Origin: UBA6059 sp040219045
GTDB lineage: Bacteria > Bacteroidota > Bacteroidia > Cytophagales > Cyclobacteriaceae
Reading direction: 5' to 3'
Assembly (NCBI GenBank): GCA_965229505.1
Contig: OZ245881.1
Coordinates: 1,550,001 to 1,614,000 of the forward strand
Length of the DNA stretch: 64,000 bases
Shown: piece after piece, positions 54,108 through 62,737 of the stretch
How the letters are laid out: the number at the start of each line of letters is the position of its first letter
Numbering within the stretch: the first letter of the stretch is position 1
Notes under the pieces: model-generated
Seen by the model: the letters and a program-made list of their open reading frames with translations, nothing else
Database searches by the model: none
Told to the model about the DNA's origin: nothing
Made by a program: the position numbers and the translations under genes

Positions 54108-55334
54108 GTGAACCTGCCAATATTCATCGCACGCCGCTACTTCTTCTCTAAAAAGAAGAAGAATTTCATCAACGTAATCTCTATGATATCGATGGTGGGC
54201 GTAGCAATTGGGACGGCCACTCTAGTCGTGGTACTATCTGTATTCAATGGGCTGGAAGACCTGATCAGGGGACTGTACAACACTTTTGATCCAGAGATCA
54301 AGGTGATGCCCCTATCGGGAAAAACCTTCGAACTCCAAGCCGGGGTGCTCGAGGAAATCCAGGCCTTACCCTCCGTCAGCATAGTCACGGAAGTGATTGA
54401 AGATAATGCGCTGGCCAGATTCAAAGAGTCAGAGAAAGTGGTCAAGGTAAAGGGTGTCTCCGACAACTTTATAGAGCAAAACAGGCTCAATAATTCTATC
54501 GTCTCGGGTGAGCTGGTTTTCCGCAAGGACAATATCAACTACGCAATCATAGGACGTGGAGTCCAGTACGCACTTTCGCTCTCGCTAAAAGATGATTTCA
54601 ATTCTTTACAGCTGTTCTCTCCGCGAAATATCAACCCTGGTAACCTCAATCCCCGACGACTTTTTAACCAAAAGAATATCTTGCCTGGAGGCATATTCGC
54701 GGTAGAGAAATTCTACGATGAAAACTATGTGTTCGTACCGCTGGACTTTGCCAGGAGTCTATTCAATACCGGAGGCCGCAGATCATCTCTTGAAGTACAG
54801 CTCGTACCCGAGGCGGACGTAGTGGACGCCCAGCAGGAGATAGCGGCTATCATGGGCGATGACTTCAGCGTTCAAAATAGCGACCAGCAACACAGCGACC
54901 TATTCAAATTGCTAAGCATCGAGAAGCTTTTCGTCTTTCTTACATTTTCCTTCATCCTCGCCATCGCTTCCTTCAACATCTTCTTTTCGCTAAGTATGCT
55001 GGCGATAGACAAACGCGCAGATATAGCTGTACTCAATGCTATGGGTGCTGACCAGACCGTTATTAAGAAGATATTCATTTCGGAGGGCATTATCATTGCT
55101 GTGATTGGCTCAGTGATAGGGCTTGGACTTGGGCTTATTATTTGCTGGCTACAGCAGACATTTGGCCTTGTGTCTATGGGCATGACTACCTCCATTCTCG
55201 ATGCATATCCGGTGCGCGTGCAGTGGACGGATTTCTTATACACTGGCCTCTTGATCTTCCTTATCACATTTCTCGCATCCTACCGCCCGGCAGTCATTGC
55301 CGCCAAATCTCTCAATATTAGTCACTTGCAATAG
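54108..55334 (+). CDS. ABC transporter permease, LolC/LolE-like
   Basis: A 408-residue FtsX-superfamily permease. Residue 1-20 carry the FIARRYFFSKKKKNFINVIS start typical of LolC/E; helix 1 is ISMVGVAIGTATLVVVLSVFNGLE, a periplasmic MacB-type domain covers about 45-260 and three more helices close the protein (FLTFSFILAIASFNIFFSL, IIIAVIGSVIGLGLGLIIC, FLYTGLLIFLITFLA). It should move lipoproteins from the inner membrane with a separate ATPase. The start is a GTG at 54108 with GGAGGA at 54095-54100 just upstream, a rare clear Shine-Dalgarno here. Confidence 0.88.
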   Translation: MNLPIFIARRYFFSKKKKNFINVISMISMVGVAIGTATLVVVLSVFNGLEDLIRGLYNTFDPEIKVMPLSGKTFELQAGVLEEIQALPSVSIVTEVIEDNALARFKESEKVVKVKGVSDNFIEQNRLNNSIVSGELVFRKDNINYAIIGRGVQYALSLSLKDDFNSLQLFSPRNINPGNLNPRRLFNQKNILPGGIFAVEKFYDENYVFVPLDFARSLFNTGGRRSSLEVQLVPEADVVDAQQEIAAIMGDDFSVQNSDQQHSDLFKLLSIEKLFVFLTFSFILAIASFNIFFSLSMLAIDKRADIAVLNAMGADQTVIKKIFISEGIIIAVIGSVIGLGLGLIICWLQQTFGLVSMGMTTSILDAYPVRVQWTDFLYTGLLIFLITFLASYRPAVIAAKSLNISHLQ

Positions 55335-55428
55335 TCCCGGTATTCGCTTAATTCGTTTGTGTAAAATCGGGACCGTTTTTATCTCAAGATCGTTAGATTG
55401 CAAGATTACATTGATCACAATTTTTTGA

Positions 55429-58353
55429 ATGAAGGTATCTCCGGCTAGTCCGTTTAGACTTATTTATTCGCTGTTTCAGCATGAGTATCTTGGCTACTTG
55501 TTCGAGTCATTCGTAGTGCAAGTGGATCAGTTGGGTAAGCTTACCTATTCCCACCAAAATATCTCCTCTAAGAACGCCAAAGAGTTCGCCTCAGGCCTGG
55601 ATGAGAAAGACTATACGCTGATCAAGGAGATGGACGCCATGCAGCAGGATGCTGTAGTCAAGCATTTCTACAAGAAGAAAATCAAGACCAACGAGTTTTT
55701 CCTCAAGATCTACGACAAGGAAAAGGGCAACAAACTATTGCAGCAAGAGATCGCGCAGTACCTGGAGCGACGAAGGTCCCATATCCTGCCCCTCCTACCG
55801 GGAAAAGACGTCTTCGAGATGGGCAGTGACGGGGAGCCGACATGGAAGCAACTCGAAATGGACGAGGAGAAGGCTACTGTGCTTTTCCATTTTCGAAAAA
55901 ATGAAGAAAACACCCACTACTTCCCCACGATCAAGCACAGGGGAGAGAAGCTGGAGTTTCAATATCAGAATGCCTACATCGTCTGCAACGAACCTGCCTG
56001 GATGGCATTGGGAAATAAAATGATCAGCTTCGAAAAAAATGTGGATGGCAATAAGGTTAAGCCGTTTCTCAACAAGAAGTTTATCGTCATTCCTAAAAAC
56101 CTGGAAGAGATCTACTACAAGAAATTTGTCTCGCAGATAGTGGGCTCATATGACGTCTATGCTAAAGGTTTTGAGATTAAAACACTCAATGAAAAACCTG
56201 TCCCCGTACTCACCATTCAAGAGCTTGCTACTGTACAAAAAGATCTCTTTTCGGATACGAAAGGCTCAAACGGAAGTGACCCTGAGCAGGGAAAGCTATT
56301 GATAGACCTCTGCTTTCAGTATGGTGAGCATCGATTTGCAGCGAGTGCGGAGCAAGCAGTAAATGTTAAGCTCAACAAGAAAGGGGAAGACTACACCTTC
56401 TACCGCATCAATCGCAACAGCAATCGCGAAAAAAGCATGCTCAACCTGGTACGGGGCAAGGGACTACCCATCAATGGGTCAAAGCTGACGCTTCCCAAGG
56501 CTCGAGCAATGGAATGGATTACAACCCACCTAAGTGATCTGGAGTCCGAGGGGTTTCTGATTCGGCAAGAGTCAGTGCAAAAGAAGTATTACCTGGGTCG
56601 TTCGGAAATCTCCATTGAGGTAAAAGAAAATATCGACTGGTTTGATATTCATGCCGTAGTGAGGTTTGGTGAGTTTGAGATTCCTTTCAAGGAACTTCGC
56701 AAATACATCCTCAAAAAGATGACGGAGTTTACGCTTCCCAATGGGGAGATAGCCGTCATCCCAGAGTCCTGGTTCACGGAGTACAGCGAGCTCTTTGCAT
56801 TTTCTGAGGACACAACCGATCAGGATGTCAAGCTCAAAAAGCATCATCTGGCACTCGTGCAGGAGCTCGGCTCGAGCAACCTCGCCAAAGTCAGCTTCGA
56901 CCGCAAGCTGCAAAACCTACAAGACTTTGACAGTATAGAGGAGTATGAGATGCCTCAGCATTTCAAGGGTAAGCTTCGCCCTTATCAGAAAGCTGGATAC
57001 AACTGGCTCAACTTCCTCCAGGAGTATCGATTTGGCGGATGCCTGGCCGATGATATGGGTCTGGGTAAGACTGTGCAGACACTCGCGCTTCTTCAGAACA
57101 CCGTCAATCAAAACAAAGGAGTGGCTAACCTCCTTGTCATGCCCACCTCGCTCGTGTACAACTGGGAGATGGAAGCCAAGAAATTTACGCCAAAGCTGAA
57201 GGTGCTCGTCTATACGGGCACTGACCGAAACAAGAATGTGGAGCGGTTTCAGAAGTACGATCTGATCCTGACCTCCTATGGCATTACGAGGCTGGATGTA
57301 GACCTGCTCTCAAGCTACTATTTCAACTATATCATACTTGATGAGTCGCAGGCGATCAAAAACCCTGACAGCATCATCGCCAAAGCGGTCAGAAAGCTTA
57401 ATTCGAAAAACAAACTGATCCTGACCGGTACTCCAGTGGAAAACAGCACCATGGACCTCTGGTCACAGATGTCGTTTATCAACCCTGGTTTGCTCGGTGG
57501 GCAGTCGTATTTCACGAAGGATTTTCTGATTCCGATAGAGAAGAAAAAGGACGAGGCTAAGACGCAAAAGCTCTTCTCGCTGATCAAGCCTTTTGTCATG
57601 CGTCGAGACAAGTCGCAGGTGGCTAAGGACCTACCGGAAAAGGTGGAGAATGTCAACTACTGCACCATGTCGGAGCAGCAGCAGAAGGCCTATGATGACG
57701 CCAAGGACTTCTATCGCAATAAGATACTGGAGCAGATCGAAGTAGATGGTGTTGGCAAGTCTCAGGCCATGCTACTACAGGGGTTGACACGACTCAGGCA
57801 GATTGCCAATCACCCTAAGCTTGCCGATGAAGCCTATGCTGGTGACTCAGGTAAACTGGAGGATGTGACCTATTCACTGCTGAACGCATTAGGCAAGGGC
57901 CATAAAATTTTGGTCTTCAGTCAGTTTGTTAAGCATCTCAAGCTGGTGGAAGAGTTCTTAGTTGACAAGAACATAAAGTACACCTACCTCGACGGGAGCA
58001 CCCGGGATCGTAAAGAGCAAGTGGAAAGATTTCAGAATGATGATGATTACAGCATCTTTTTGATATCACTGAAGGCAGGTGGCTTAGGCCTCAACCTTAC
58101 GAAGGCAGACTATGTCTTCATACTGGATCCGTGGTGGAACCCTGCCGCAGAGAATCAGGCCATCGACCGGGCGCACCGAATTGGACAGCAAAATAAGGTC
58201 TTCACCTACAAGTTCATCATGAAAAACACGGTAGAGGAAAAAATCCTGAAGCTGCAAAAAAATAAGCTTGCACTTGCTAAAAACCTAATCTCGACCGAGG
58301 AGAGCTTTATGAAGTCATTGTCGAAGGATGATATCACTTCTCTGCTGGACTAA
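55429..58353 (+). CDS. SNF2-family DEAD/DEAH-box helicase
   Basis: A 974-residue SNF2/Rad54-type ATPase (HepA-like) that remodels protein-DNA or nucleic-acid complexes. The first 500 residues are a poorly conserved, Lys-rich accessory region. The motor starts at about residue 515: LRPYQKAGYNWL, Walker A DDMGLGKT, DEXX box ILDESQAIKN, motif III LTGTPVENS, and in the second lobe LVFSQFVKHL, SLKAGGLGLNLTKAD and QAIDRAHRIGQ. No SWIM zinc motif is seen at the N-terminus. It ends before a strong hairpin. Confidence 0.92.
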   Translation: MKVSPASPFRLIYSLFQHEYLGYLFESFVVQVDQLGKLTYSHQNISSKNAKEFASGLDEKDYTLIKEMDAMQQDAVVKHFYKKKIKTNEFFLKIYDKEKGNKLLQQEIAQYLERRRSHILPLLPGKDVFEMGSDGEPTWKQLEMDEEKATVLFHFRKNEENTHYFPTIKHRGEKLEFQYQNAYIVCNEPAWMALGNKMISFEKNVDGNKVKPFLNKKFIVIPKNLEEIYYKKFVSQIVGSYDVYAKGFEIKTLNEKPVPVLTIQELATVQKDLFSDTKGSNGSDPEQGKLLIDLCFQYGEHRFAASAEQAVNVKLNKKGEDYTFYRINRNSNREKSMLNLVRGKGLPINGSKLTLPKARAMEWITTHLSDLESEGFLIRQESVQKKYYLGRSEISIEVKENIDWFDIHAVVRFGEFEIPFKELRKYILKKMTEFTLPNGEIAVIPESWFTEYSELFAFSEDTTDQDVKLKKHHLALVQELGSSNLAKVSFDRKLQNLQDFDSIEEYEMPQHFKGKLRPYQKAGYNWLNFLQEYRFGGCLADDMGLGKTVQTLALLQNTVNQNKGVANLLVMPTSLVYNWEMEAKKFTPKLKVLVYTGTDRNKNVERFQKYDLILTSYGITRLDVDLLSSYYFNYIILDESQAIKNPDSIIAKAVRKLNSKNKLILTGTPVENSTMDLWSQMSFINPGLLGGQSYFTKDFLIPIEKKKDEAKTQKLFSLIKPFVMRRDKSQVAKDLPEKVENVNYCTMSEQQQKAYDDAKDFYRNKILEQIEVDGVGKSQAMLLQGLTRLRQIANHPKLADEAYAGDSGKLEDVTYSLLNALGKGHKILVFSQFVKHLKLVEEFLVDKNIKYTYLDGSTRDRKEQVERFQNDDDYSIFLISLKAGGLGLNLTKADYVFILDPWWNPAAENQAIDRAHRIGQQNKVFTYKFIMKNTVEEKILKLQKNKLALAKNLISTEESFMKSLSKDDITSLLD

Positions 58354-58369
58354 CATCGCTTGAATATTA

Positions 58370-58402
58370 AAGGAATACAAGGTTTCGAACCTTGTATTCC
58401 TT
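58370..58402 (+). terminator. Hairpin terminator after the SNF2 gene
   Basis: A 15-bp perfect stem (AAGGAATACAAGGTT with its reverse complement) around a 3-nt TCG loop, starting 17 nt after the SNF2 stop. The T-run after it is only TT, so termination may be less efficient, or the stem may have another role. Confidence 0.7.
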
Positions 58403-58454
58403 GTCACTCCAACCATCCTTCACCTGTGGGAGAATAGTATAAATCACCATAGCA

Positions 58455-58888
58455 TGTCACCTCGACGCAGGAGAGGTCGTCTTATGCAGGGTGTAGGGTG
58501 TTTCCTATCAGCAAATAGATTGGTAGCAGTGCACTATTCAAGTCAACACTTCGGCATCATAAAAATCCCATCCAGGGTTGATTGTGGCTATCAATGCCTC
58601 CTTCTTTTTCCTACTCCATTTCTTAAGTTCATTTTCCCTGTCAATAGCATGATAGACAAATTGATATCTTTCAAAGAAGATTAGATTGTAGCAGAAATAT
58701 TTACCTGCATGCGTTTTGGGGTTTCCTTTATTCTCCTTGTGCTGTCTTATTCTTGTTCTTAAGTCATTGGTCATGCCAATGTAAAGCGAGGTTTTGGCCG
58801 GGTTAGTAGTTATATAGACGAAGTAGTTGTGGCCAGGCATATTATAAACATAAGAAGATTTCTCAGTCGTGCCTCCCTCGAAATGACA
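58455..58888. mobile_element. GIY-YIG element, unit 1
   Basis: A 434-bp unit with inverted ends. Left end TGTCACCTCGACGCAGGAG (58455 on) runs into AGGTCGTCTTA to 58484; the right end (58851-58888), read on the other strand, begins TGTCATTTCG and ends TCTTCTTA. Each end folds alone: left stem ACCTC (58459-58463) with GAGGT (58473-58477), loop 9 nt; right stem ATTTC (58858-58862) with GAAAT (58880-58884), loop 17 nt. The inner part is the nuclease gene on the minus strand. TATGTTTA (58852-58845) next to the right end resembles a -7 promoter box, so the end may supply the promoter. Confidence 0.7.
58538..58840 (-). CDS. GIY-YIG nuclease family protein (unit 1)
   Basis: A 100-residue single-domain GIY-YIG protein of the UPF0213/YhbQ-like type. 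The GIY part is FVYITTN, the YIG part LYIGMTNDLRTRIRQH with the catalytic Arg, and the metal-binding Glu is in the helix DRENELKKWSRKKKEALI. All active-site residues seem present, so a working nuclease is likely. There is no DNA-binding extension. It is 83% identical (17 differences in 100) to the copy in unit 2, and the changes avoid the catalytic core. The stop is 53 nt inside the left end of the unit; the start is 10 nt from the right end. Confidence 0.92.
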   Translation of the reverse strand: MPGHNYFVYITTNPAKTSLYIGMTNDLRTRIRQHKENKGNPKTHAGKYFCYNLIFFERYQFVYHAIDRENELKKWSRKKKEALIATINPGWDFYDAEVLT

Positions 58889-58939
58889 ACTTGCATAGAG
58901 TTGAGCAATAACTTCCTATCCGAACCGACCCTCACAGCA

Positions 58940-59373
58940 TGTCACCTCGACGAAGGAGAGGTCTTCTTATAGAGGATATAGGGTGTTTCCTATCAACAAA
59001 TAGATTGGCAGCCATGCCCTATTCAAGTTAACACTTCGGGATCATAAAAATCCCATCGAGGATTGACACTTGCTATCAGCGCTTCTTTCTTTTTCCTGCT
59101 CCATTTCTTGAGCTCATTTTCTCTTTCGATAGCGTGATGGACAAGCGGGTATCGTTCAAAGTAGATCAGGTTATAACAGAAGTATCTTCCCGCATGGCTT
59201 TTTGATTTTCCTCTATTCGCTTTATGCTGCCGAATCCTCGTTCTTAAGTCATTGGTCATGCCAATGTAAAGCGCGGATTTGGCCGGGTTAGTAGTTATAT
59301 AGACGAAGTAGTTGTGGCCAGGCATATTATAAACATAAGAAGATTTCTCAGTCGTGCCTCCTTCGAAATGACA
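58940..59373. mobile_element. GIY-YIG element, unit 2
   Basis: A second 434-bp unit, exactly 485 bp after the first. Left end 58940-58969 (stem ACCTC 58944-58948 with GAGGT 58958-58962); right end 59336-59373 (stem ATTTC 59343-59347 with GAAAT 59365-59369). The two right ends differ in one base (CCCTC against CCTTC), while the gene between the ends has drifted by about 12-17%. The 51-nt spacers after both units are also related (ACTTGCATAGAGTTGAGC at the start), so the whole 485-bp block was duplicated in tandem. Confidence 0.7.
59023..59325 (-). CDS. GIY-YIG nuclease family protein (unit 2)
   Basis: The second 100-residue GIY-YIG protein, with FVYITTN, LYIGMTNDLRTRIRQH and the Glu helix ERENELKKWSRKKKEALI intact. 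Compared with the unit-1 copy the differences are mostly conservative (K/R, D/E, S/T, F/Y), which suggests selection on the protein in both copies since the duplication. It opens 10 nt from the right end of its unit. A mobile or housekeeping role for either copy is not shown by sequence alone. Confidence 0.92.
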   Translation of the reverse strand: MPGHNYFVYITTNPAKSALYIGMTNDLRTRIRQHKANRGKSKSHAGRYFCYNLIYFERYPLVHHAIERENELKKWSRKKKEALIASVNPRWDFYDPEVLT

Positions 59374-59424
59374 ACTTGCATAGAGTTGAGCTGTTACTTT
59401 CTACCTGCGCCAAGCATCACAGCA

Positions 59425-59454
59425 TGTCGCCTCGACGCAGGAGAGGTCTTCTTA
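59425..59454. repeat. Solo left end of a third GIY-YIG unit
   Basis: TGTCGCCTCGACGCAGGAG then AGGTCTTCTTA, 485 bp after the left end of unit 2. The stem is GCCTC/GAGGT, so the first pair is now G:T, still a wobble pair in RNA. No nuclease gene follows: the similarity stops at 59454. This is the edge of the tandem block or a decayed third unit. Confidence 0.85.
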
Positions 59455-59707
59455 CGTTGCACTCCAATCGATCAAACTAGCACTTAAGTTGCAAACAACT
59501 GCTTGCTTGGTCTTATAAGGATGCCGAGGATCAAAACACACCGTTTAAATTAATTTGGTCTTCACCTGTACACTTCTGATCAAGGTATAGTCCGCATTCG
59601 TACAACACTCCCATGCTAAATCTATCTTTATAGCCTTCTTCAGCCTATTTCGGTTACGGCACAGCTTTTGACCCTCATCAAATGATTAGAAACTTGAAGC
59701 TGAGACG
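59455..59707. other. Intergenic region before the permease gene
   Basis: 253 nt with no supported gene, no clear promoter consensus and no structure beyond a short dyad AGTTGCAAACAACT near 59490. It separates the end of the GIY-YIG repeat block from the permease gene. Confidence 0.6.
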
Positions 59708-62101
59708 ATGATTAAGAACTTCCTGAAAATAGCGATCCGCAGCATAAGCCGACACGCACTTTACAGCACACTCAATATCCTTGGGCTGACGATTGGTATC
59801 ACAGCCAGCATGCTCCTCCTCCTCTATGTCAATGATGAGCTGAGCTTCGATAGGTTTCATACTAATGCAGAAAACCTCTATCGCGTCAATACGCTGGCGA
59901 CCATTCAGGATACTAACCTAAATGCGGCGACCACCATGGCTCCTCTCGGCCCGGCATTGTACAACGACTACCCTGAAGTGATGGACTTTTGCCGGTTCTT
60001 AGATGTGGGTGAAGAGCTCGTGATCAAGGATGAAAACCGTTTTTATGAGGAGGGCTTTTACTTTGCAGATTCTTCATTTTTCCGCATGTTTGATTTTAAG
60101 CTGGTGAAAGGTGATCCCAAGACCGCACTGGTCAAGCCAGAGTCCATAGTCCTCTCAGAATCAATCGCCAAAAAGTACTTTGGTGACGAGGACCCTGTCG
60201 GACAGGAGATCAAAACGGGAGCCGAAGAATGGACGCGAACTGTCACAGGGGTGATGGCTGACGTGAGCTCTAAAAGTCACATCAAACCTCGTGCCCTGGT
60301 CGCCTACAGCACCTTGCCAAATGAGCGTGCCAACTATTGGGGCAACATCAGCGATTTCCTTTATATAGAGCTGTCACCAGGCATATCTGCAGCACAGTTC
60401 TCCAAAAACTTTCCGGATGTATTCGACAAGTATGTACGCGAGCTTTTTAGTCAGTTTAATGCTCAAGCCGACTTTTCGTTGATCAATATTGCCGACATCC
60501 ACTTAAAGTCCACCTCGGAAGGAGATCCAGAACCGGGTGGCTCAATGGCCTACATCTATACTTTTTCAGCGGTAGCCTTCTTCTTACTTCTGATTGCGAG
60601 TATCAATTATATGAATCTCTCGACTGCCCAGGCTACCAAGCGGGCGAAGGAAGTGGGTATTCGCAAAGTGATAGGCTCTCATCGGCGACAGCTCAGATGG
60701 CAGTTTTTAGTTGAATCTACGGTAGTTACGTTGTTTTCTTCCGTGACAAGTCTTATCCTGGTCTTCTTTTTGATTCCGGGTTTTAATGCCATAGCTGGAA
60801 AATCCATTTCCCAGCTTTTCTACCTCGATTCATCTATCATGCTCACCTTTCTTGGTGTGACGTGCTTTGTAGGAGTTTTCTCGGGAAGCTATCCGGCGTT
60901 CTACCTATCAAGGTTCAGGCCTGTGGAAGTGCTCAAAGGTCGCTTAGCCACTGGTGGCAATGCGGCTTTGCGCAAAGCGCTGGTGGTAGGCCAGTTTGCT
61001 GTGTCGCTGGTCATGATCATCAGTACCATAGTGGTCTATGAGCAGCTCAATTTCCTCAATACCAAGGACCTTGGTTTCAACAAAGACATGGTGATGCGCA
61101 TACCACTCAATGGCAGTGCTGCTATGGAAAAATATGAAGTGCTACGAACCACCCTACTGCAAAATCCTAATATCGAATCGGTCGGTAGTGGATGGCACAC
61201 ACCCGGTACCAACAATCTCAATGTCCAGGCCATTACGGTAGAGACCGCCAATGGGGAAATGATCGAAAAAGTTTTTCAAACCATCTTTATTGACCAGCAT
61301 TATCTGCCTACTCTGGAGATCCCCATAGTCGATGGACGCAATTTCCTTGAGTCAGTGGGCAGAGATACTTCTGATGTAGTAATTGTAAATCAGAAAATGG
61401 TAGAGCACATGGGTTGGGATGACCCTATCGGAAAAAAGTTTAGTGTGATTATAGATCAGGATCTCAACAGGAGAGACGTAAAGGTGGCAGGAGTGATTAA
61501 GGACTTCCATGCCCGTGCGTTACGCGAAAACATAGAGCCGCTGGTAGTTCATATGAATCTGACAAACGGACTAATGGTGGTCAGGATAAAGCCAAATAAT
61601 GTTAAAGAAACGCTCGCCCAAATTGAGCAGGAATGGCAAAATATCGTACCTGATCGACCATTGGAGTACAGCTTTCTTCAGCAGGACTTTGAAGCTCAGT
61701 ACACAGAGGATGAGCGTAAAGGTCAGCTGTTTGCTACCTTCAGCGGCTTGTCCGTCTTCATCGCCTGTATGGGACTATTTGGCCTTGCTTCTTTCAATTC
61801 CGCTGCTAAGCGTAAAGAGATTGGCATCAGGAAAGTGATAGGAGCAGACCTTGGCGACATCATCTACCTTGTGAGCTTTGACTTTGTGAAACTGGTGGCC
61901 GTATCTATGATTATTGCCTTCCCGATCGCTTATTACTTCATGGACAAATGGCTGCAGGAGTTCTCGTATAGCGTAGAGATCAGTGTAATCACGTTTGTGA
62001 TTTCAGCGTTGATTACGACGGTCATCACCCTGGTAACCGTGGGTTATCATTCAGTCACTGCTGCATTGTCAAACCCCTCCTTTTCGCTCAAGGAGGAATA
62101 G
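59708..62101 (+). CDS. ABC transporter permease, MacB/FtsX type
   Basis: A 797-residue permease of the kind abundant in Cytophagales. It begins MIKNFLKIAIRSISRHALYSTLNILGLTIGI (leading helix within), then a periplasmic MacB_PCD domain (about 45-260), a first FtsX block with three helices (about 280-430, with IRKVIGSHRRQLRWQF), a second periplasmic domain (about 440-660) and a second FtsX block (about 670-790, with IRKVIGADLGDIIYLVS). The doubled layout means one protein may supply both halves of the permease. No ATPase gene is adjacent. Roles of relatives include export or stress signalling; the substrate is unknown. Confidence 0.9.
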   Translation: MIKNFLKIAIRSISRHALYSTLNILGLTIGITASMLLLLYVNDELSFDRFHTNAENLYRVNTLATIQDTNLNAATTMAPLGPALYNDYPEVMDFCRFLDVGEELVIKDENRFYEEGFYFADSSFFRMFDFKLVKGDPKTALVKPESIVLSESIAKKYFGDEDPVGQEIKTGAEEWTRTVTGVMADVSSKSHIKPRALVAYSTLPNERANYWGNISDFLYIELSPGISAAQFSKNFPDVFDKYVRELFSQFNAQADFSLINIADIHLKSTSEGDPEPGGSMAYIYTFSAVAFFLLLIASINYMNLSTAQATKRAKEVGIRKVIGSHRRQLRWQFLVESTVVTLFSSVTSLILVFFLIPGFNAIAGKSISQLFYLDSSIMLTFLGVTCFVGVFSGSYPAFYLSRFRPVEVLKGRLATGGNAALRKALVVGQFAVSLVMIISTIVVYEQLNFLNTKDLGFNKDMVMRIPLNGSAAMEKYEVLRTTLLQNPNIESVGSGWHTPGTNNLNVQAITVETANGEMIEKVFQTIFIDQHYLPTLEIPIVDGRNFLESVGRDTSDVVIVNQKMVEHMGWDDPIGKKFSVIIDQDLNRRDVKVAGVIKDFHARALRENIEPLVVHMNLTNGLMVVRIKPNNVKETLAQIEQEWQNIVPDRPLEYSFLQQDFEAQYTEDERKGQLFATFSGLSVFIACMGLFGLASFNSAAKRKEIGIRKVIGADLGDIIYLVSFDFVKLVAVSMIIAFPIAYYFMDKWLQEFSYSVEISVITFVISALITTVITLVTVGYHSVTAALSNPSFSLKEE

Positions 62102-62106
62102 CCGAA

Positions 62107-62580
62107 TCAATCAGCTTTCTCTAACAGCTCGATCATCTCAGCATTTCGCTGAGCACGGGCCTGATCAAGTGCGGTATTGCCTTTGGCATCTTTGATGGAG
62201 GGGTCTGCACCATGGCTAATCAAGAGTTCGGCTATCTCAAGCTGTCCAAAAGACGCACAGTAGTTGAGGCCTGTCGCCCCCTGTTTGCTCACTGCGTTGA
62301 TATCAGTACCTCGCTCGATCAACAGCTCAGCAATTTCGAGGTAGCCTTTAAAGCAAACACCCATCAGGGCGGTATTGCCGGCAGCATCTCGTGCATTGAC
62401 ATCAGCATCATGATCTAGTAGTAGCGTCACCGCTTCCTCAGACCCACTGTACGCCGCTAGTATTAGCGGAGTGAAGCCGCGGCTGTCAGGCTGATTGACT
62501 AATGACGCATCTGTCTTGATGAGTCCTTCAAGATTGGTCACATCATTTTCTCTCACCAATTGAAAAATATCCTTACTCAT
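62107..62580 (-). CDS. Ankyrin-repeat protein
   Basis: A 157-residue protein made of four to five ankyrin repeats, for example GFTPLILAAYSGSEEAVTLLL, GNTALMGVCFKGYLEIAELLI and GATGLNYCASFGQLEIAELLI; each is quoted in part. No signal peptide, so cytoplasmic. It is divergent from an OxyR-like regulator (157 nt apart) and 6 nt from the convergent permease. Small cytoplasmic ankyrin proteins next to oxidative-stress genes are known in other bacteria (AnkB with catalase in Pseudomonas), so a role in the same response is possible. Confidence 0.9.
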   Translation of the reverse strand: MSKDIFQLVRENDVTNLEGLIKTDASLVNQPDSRGFTPLILAAYSGSEEAVTLLLDHDADVNARDAAGNTALMGVCFKGYLEIAELLIERGTDINAVSKQGATGLNYCASFGQLEIAELLISHGADPSIKDAKGNTALDQARAQRNAEMIELLEKAD

Positions 62581-62737
62581 AGATAATTGTAATTTACCGT
62601 TTTAGCTATCGCCTTAGCCTATGCAATCAGGACACTTGTGGGTAGAACTGAAGCAATTAAAGAATAGCATTTTTTTGATAGCCCCAAACTTACTATTATT
62701 AAAAACTATAGAATAAATAAGTCAATAGGAAAAAGTT

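Noticed and set aside
58454..58684. A plus-strand open frame starting in the left end of unit 1
   Set aside because: It runs antisense through the GIY-YIG gene, and the equivalent frame is not kept in unit 2.
58444..59454. Regular repeats that might be a CRISPR array
   Set aside because: The period is 485 bp, units hold genes, and no short direct repeats with unique spacers are seen.
62678..62696. ATAG-N11-CTAT as an OxyR operator
   Set aside because: The E. coli OxyR site has ATAG-N7-CTAT repeats; the spacing here is wrong and the region is A/T-rich, so the match may be chance.
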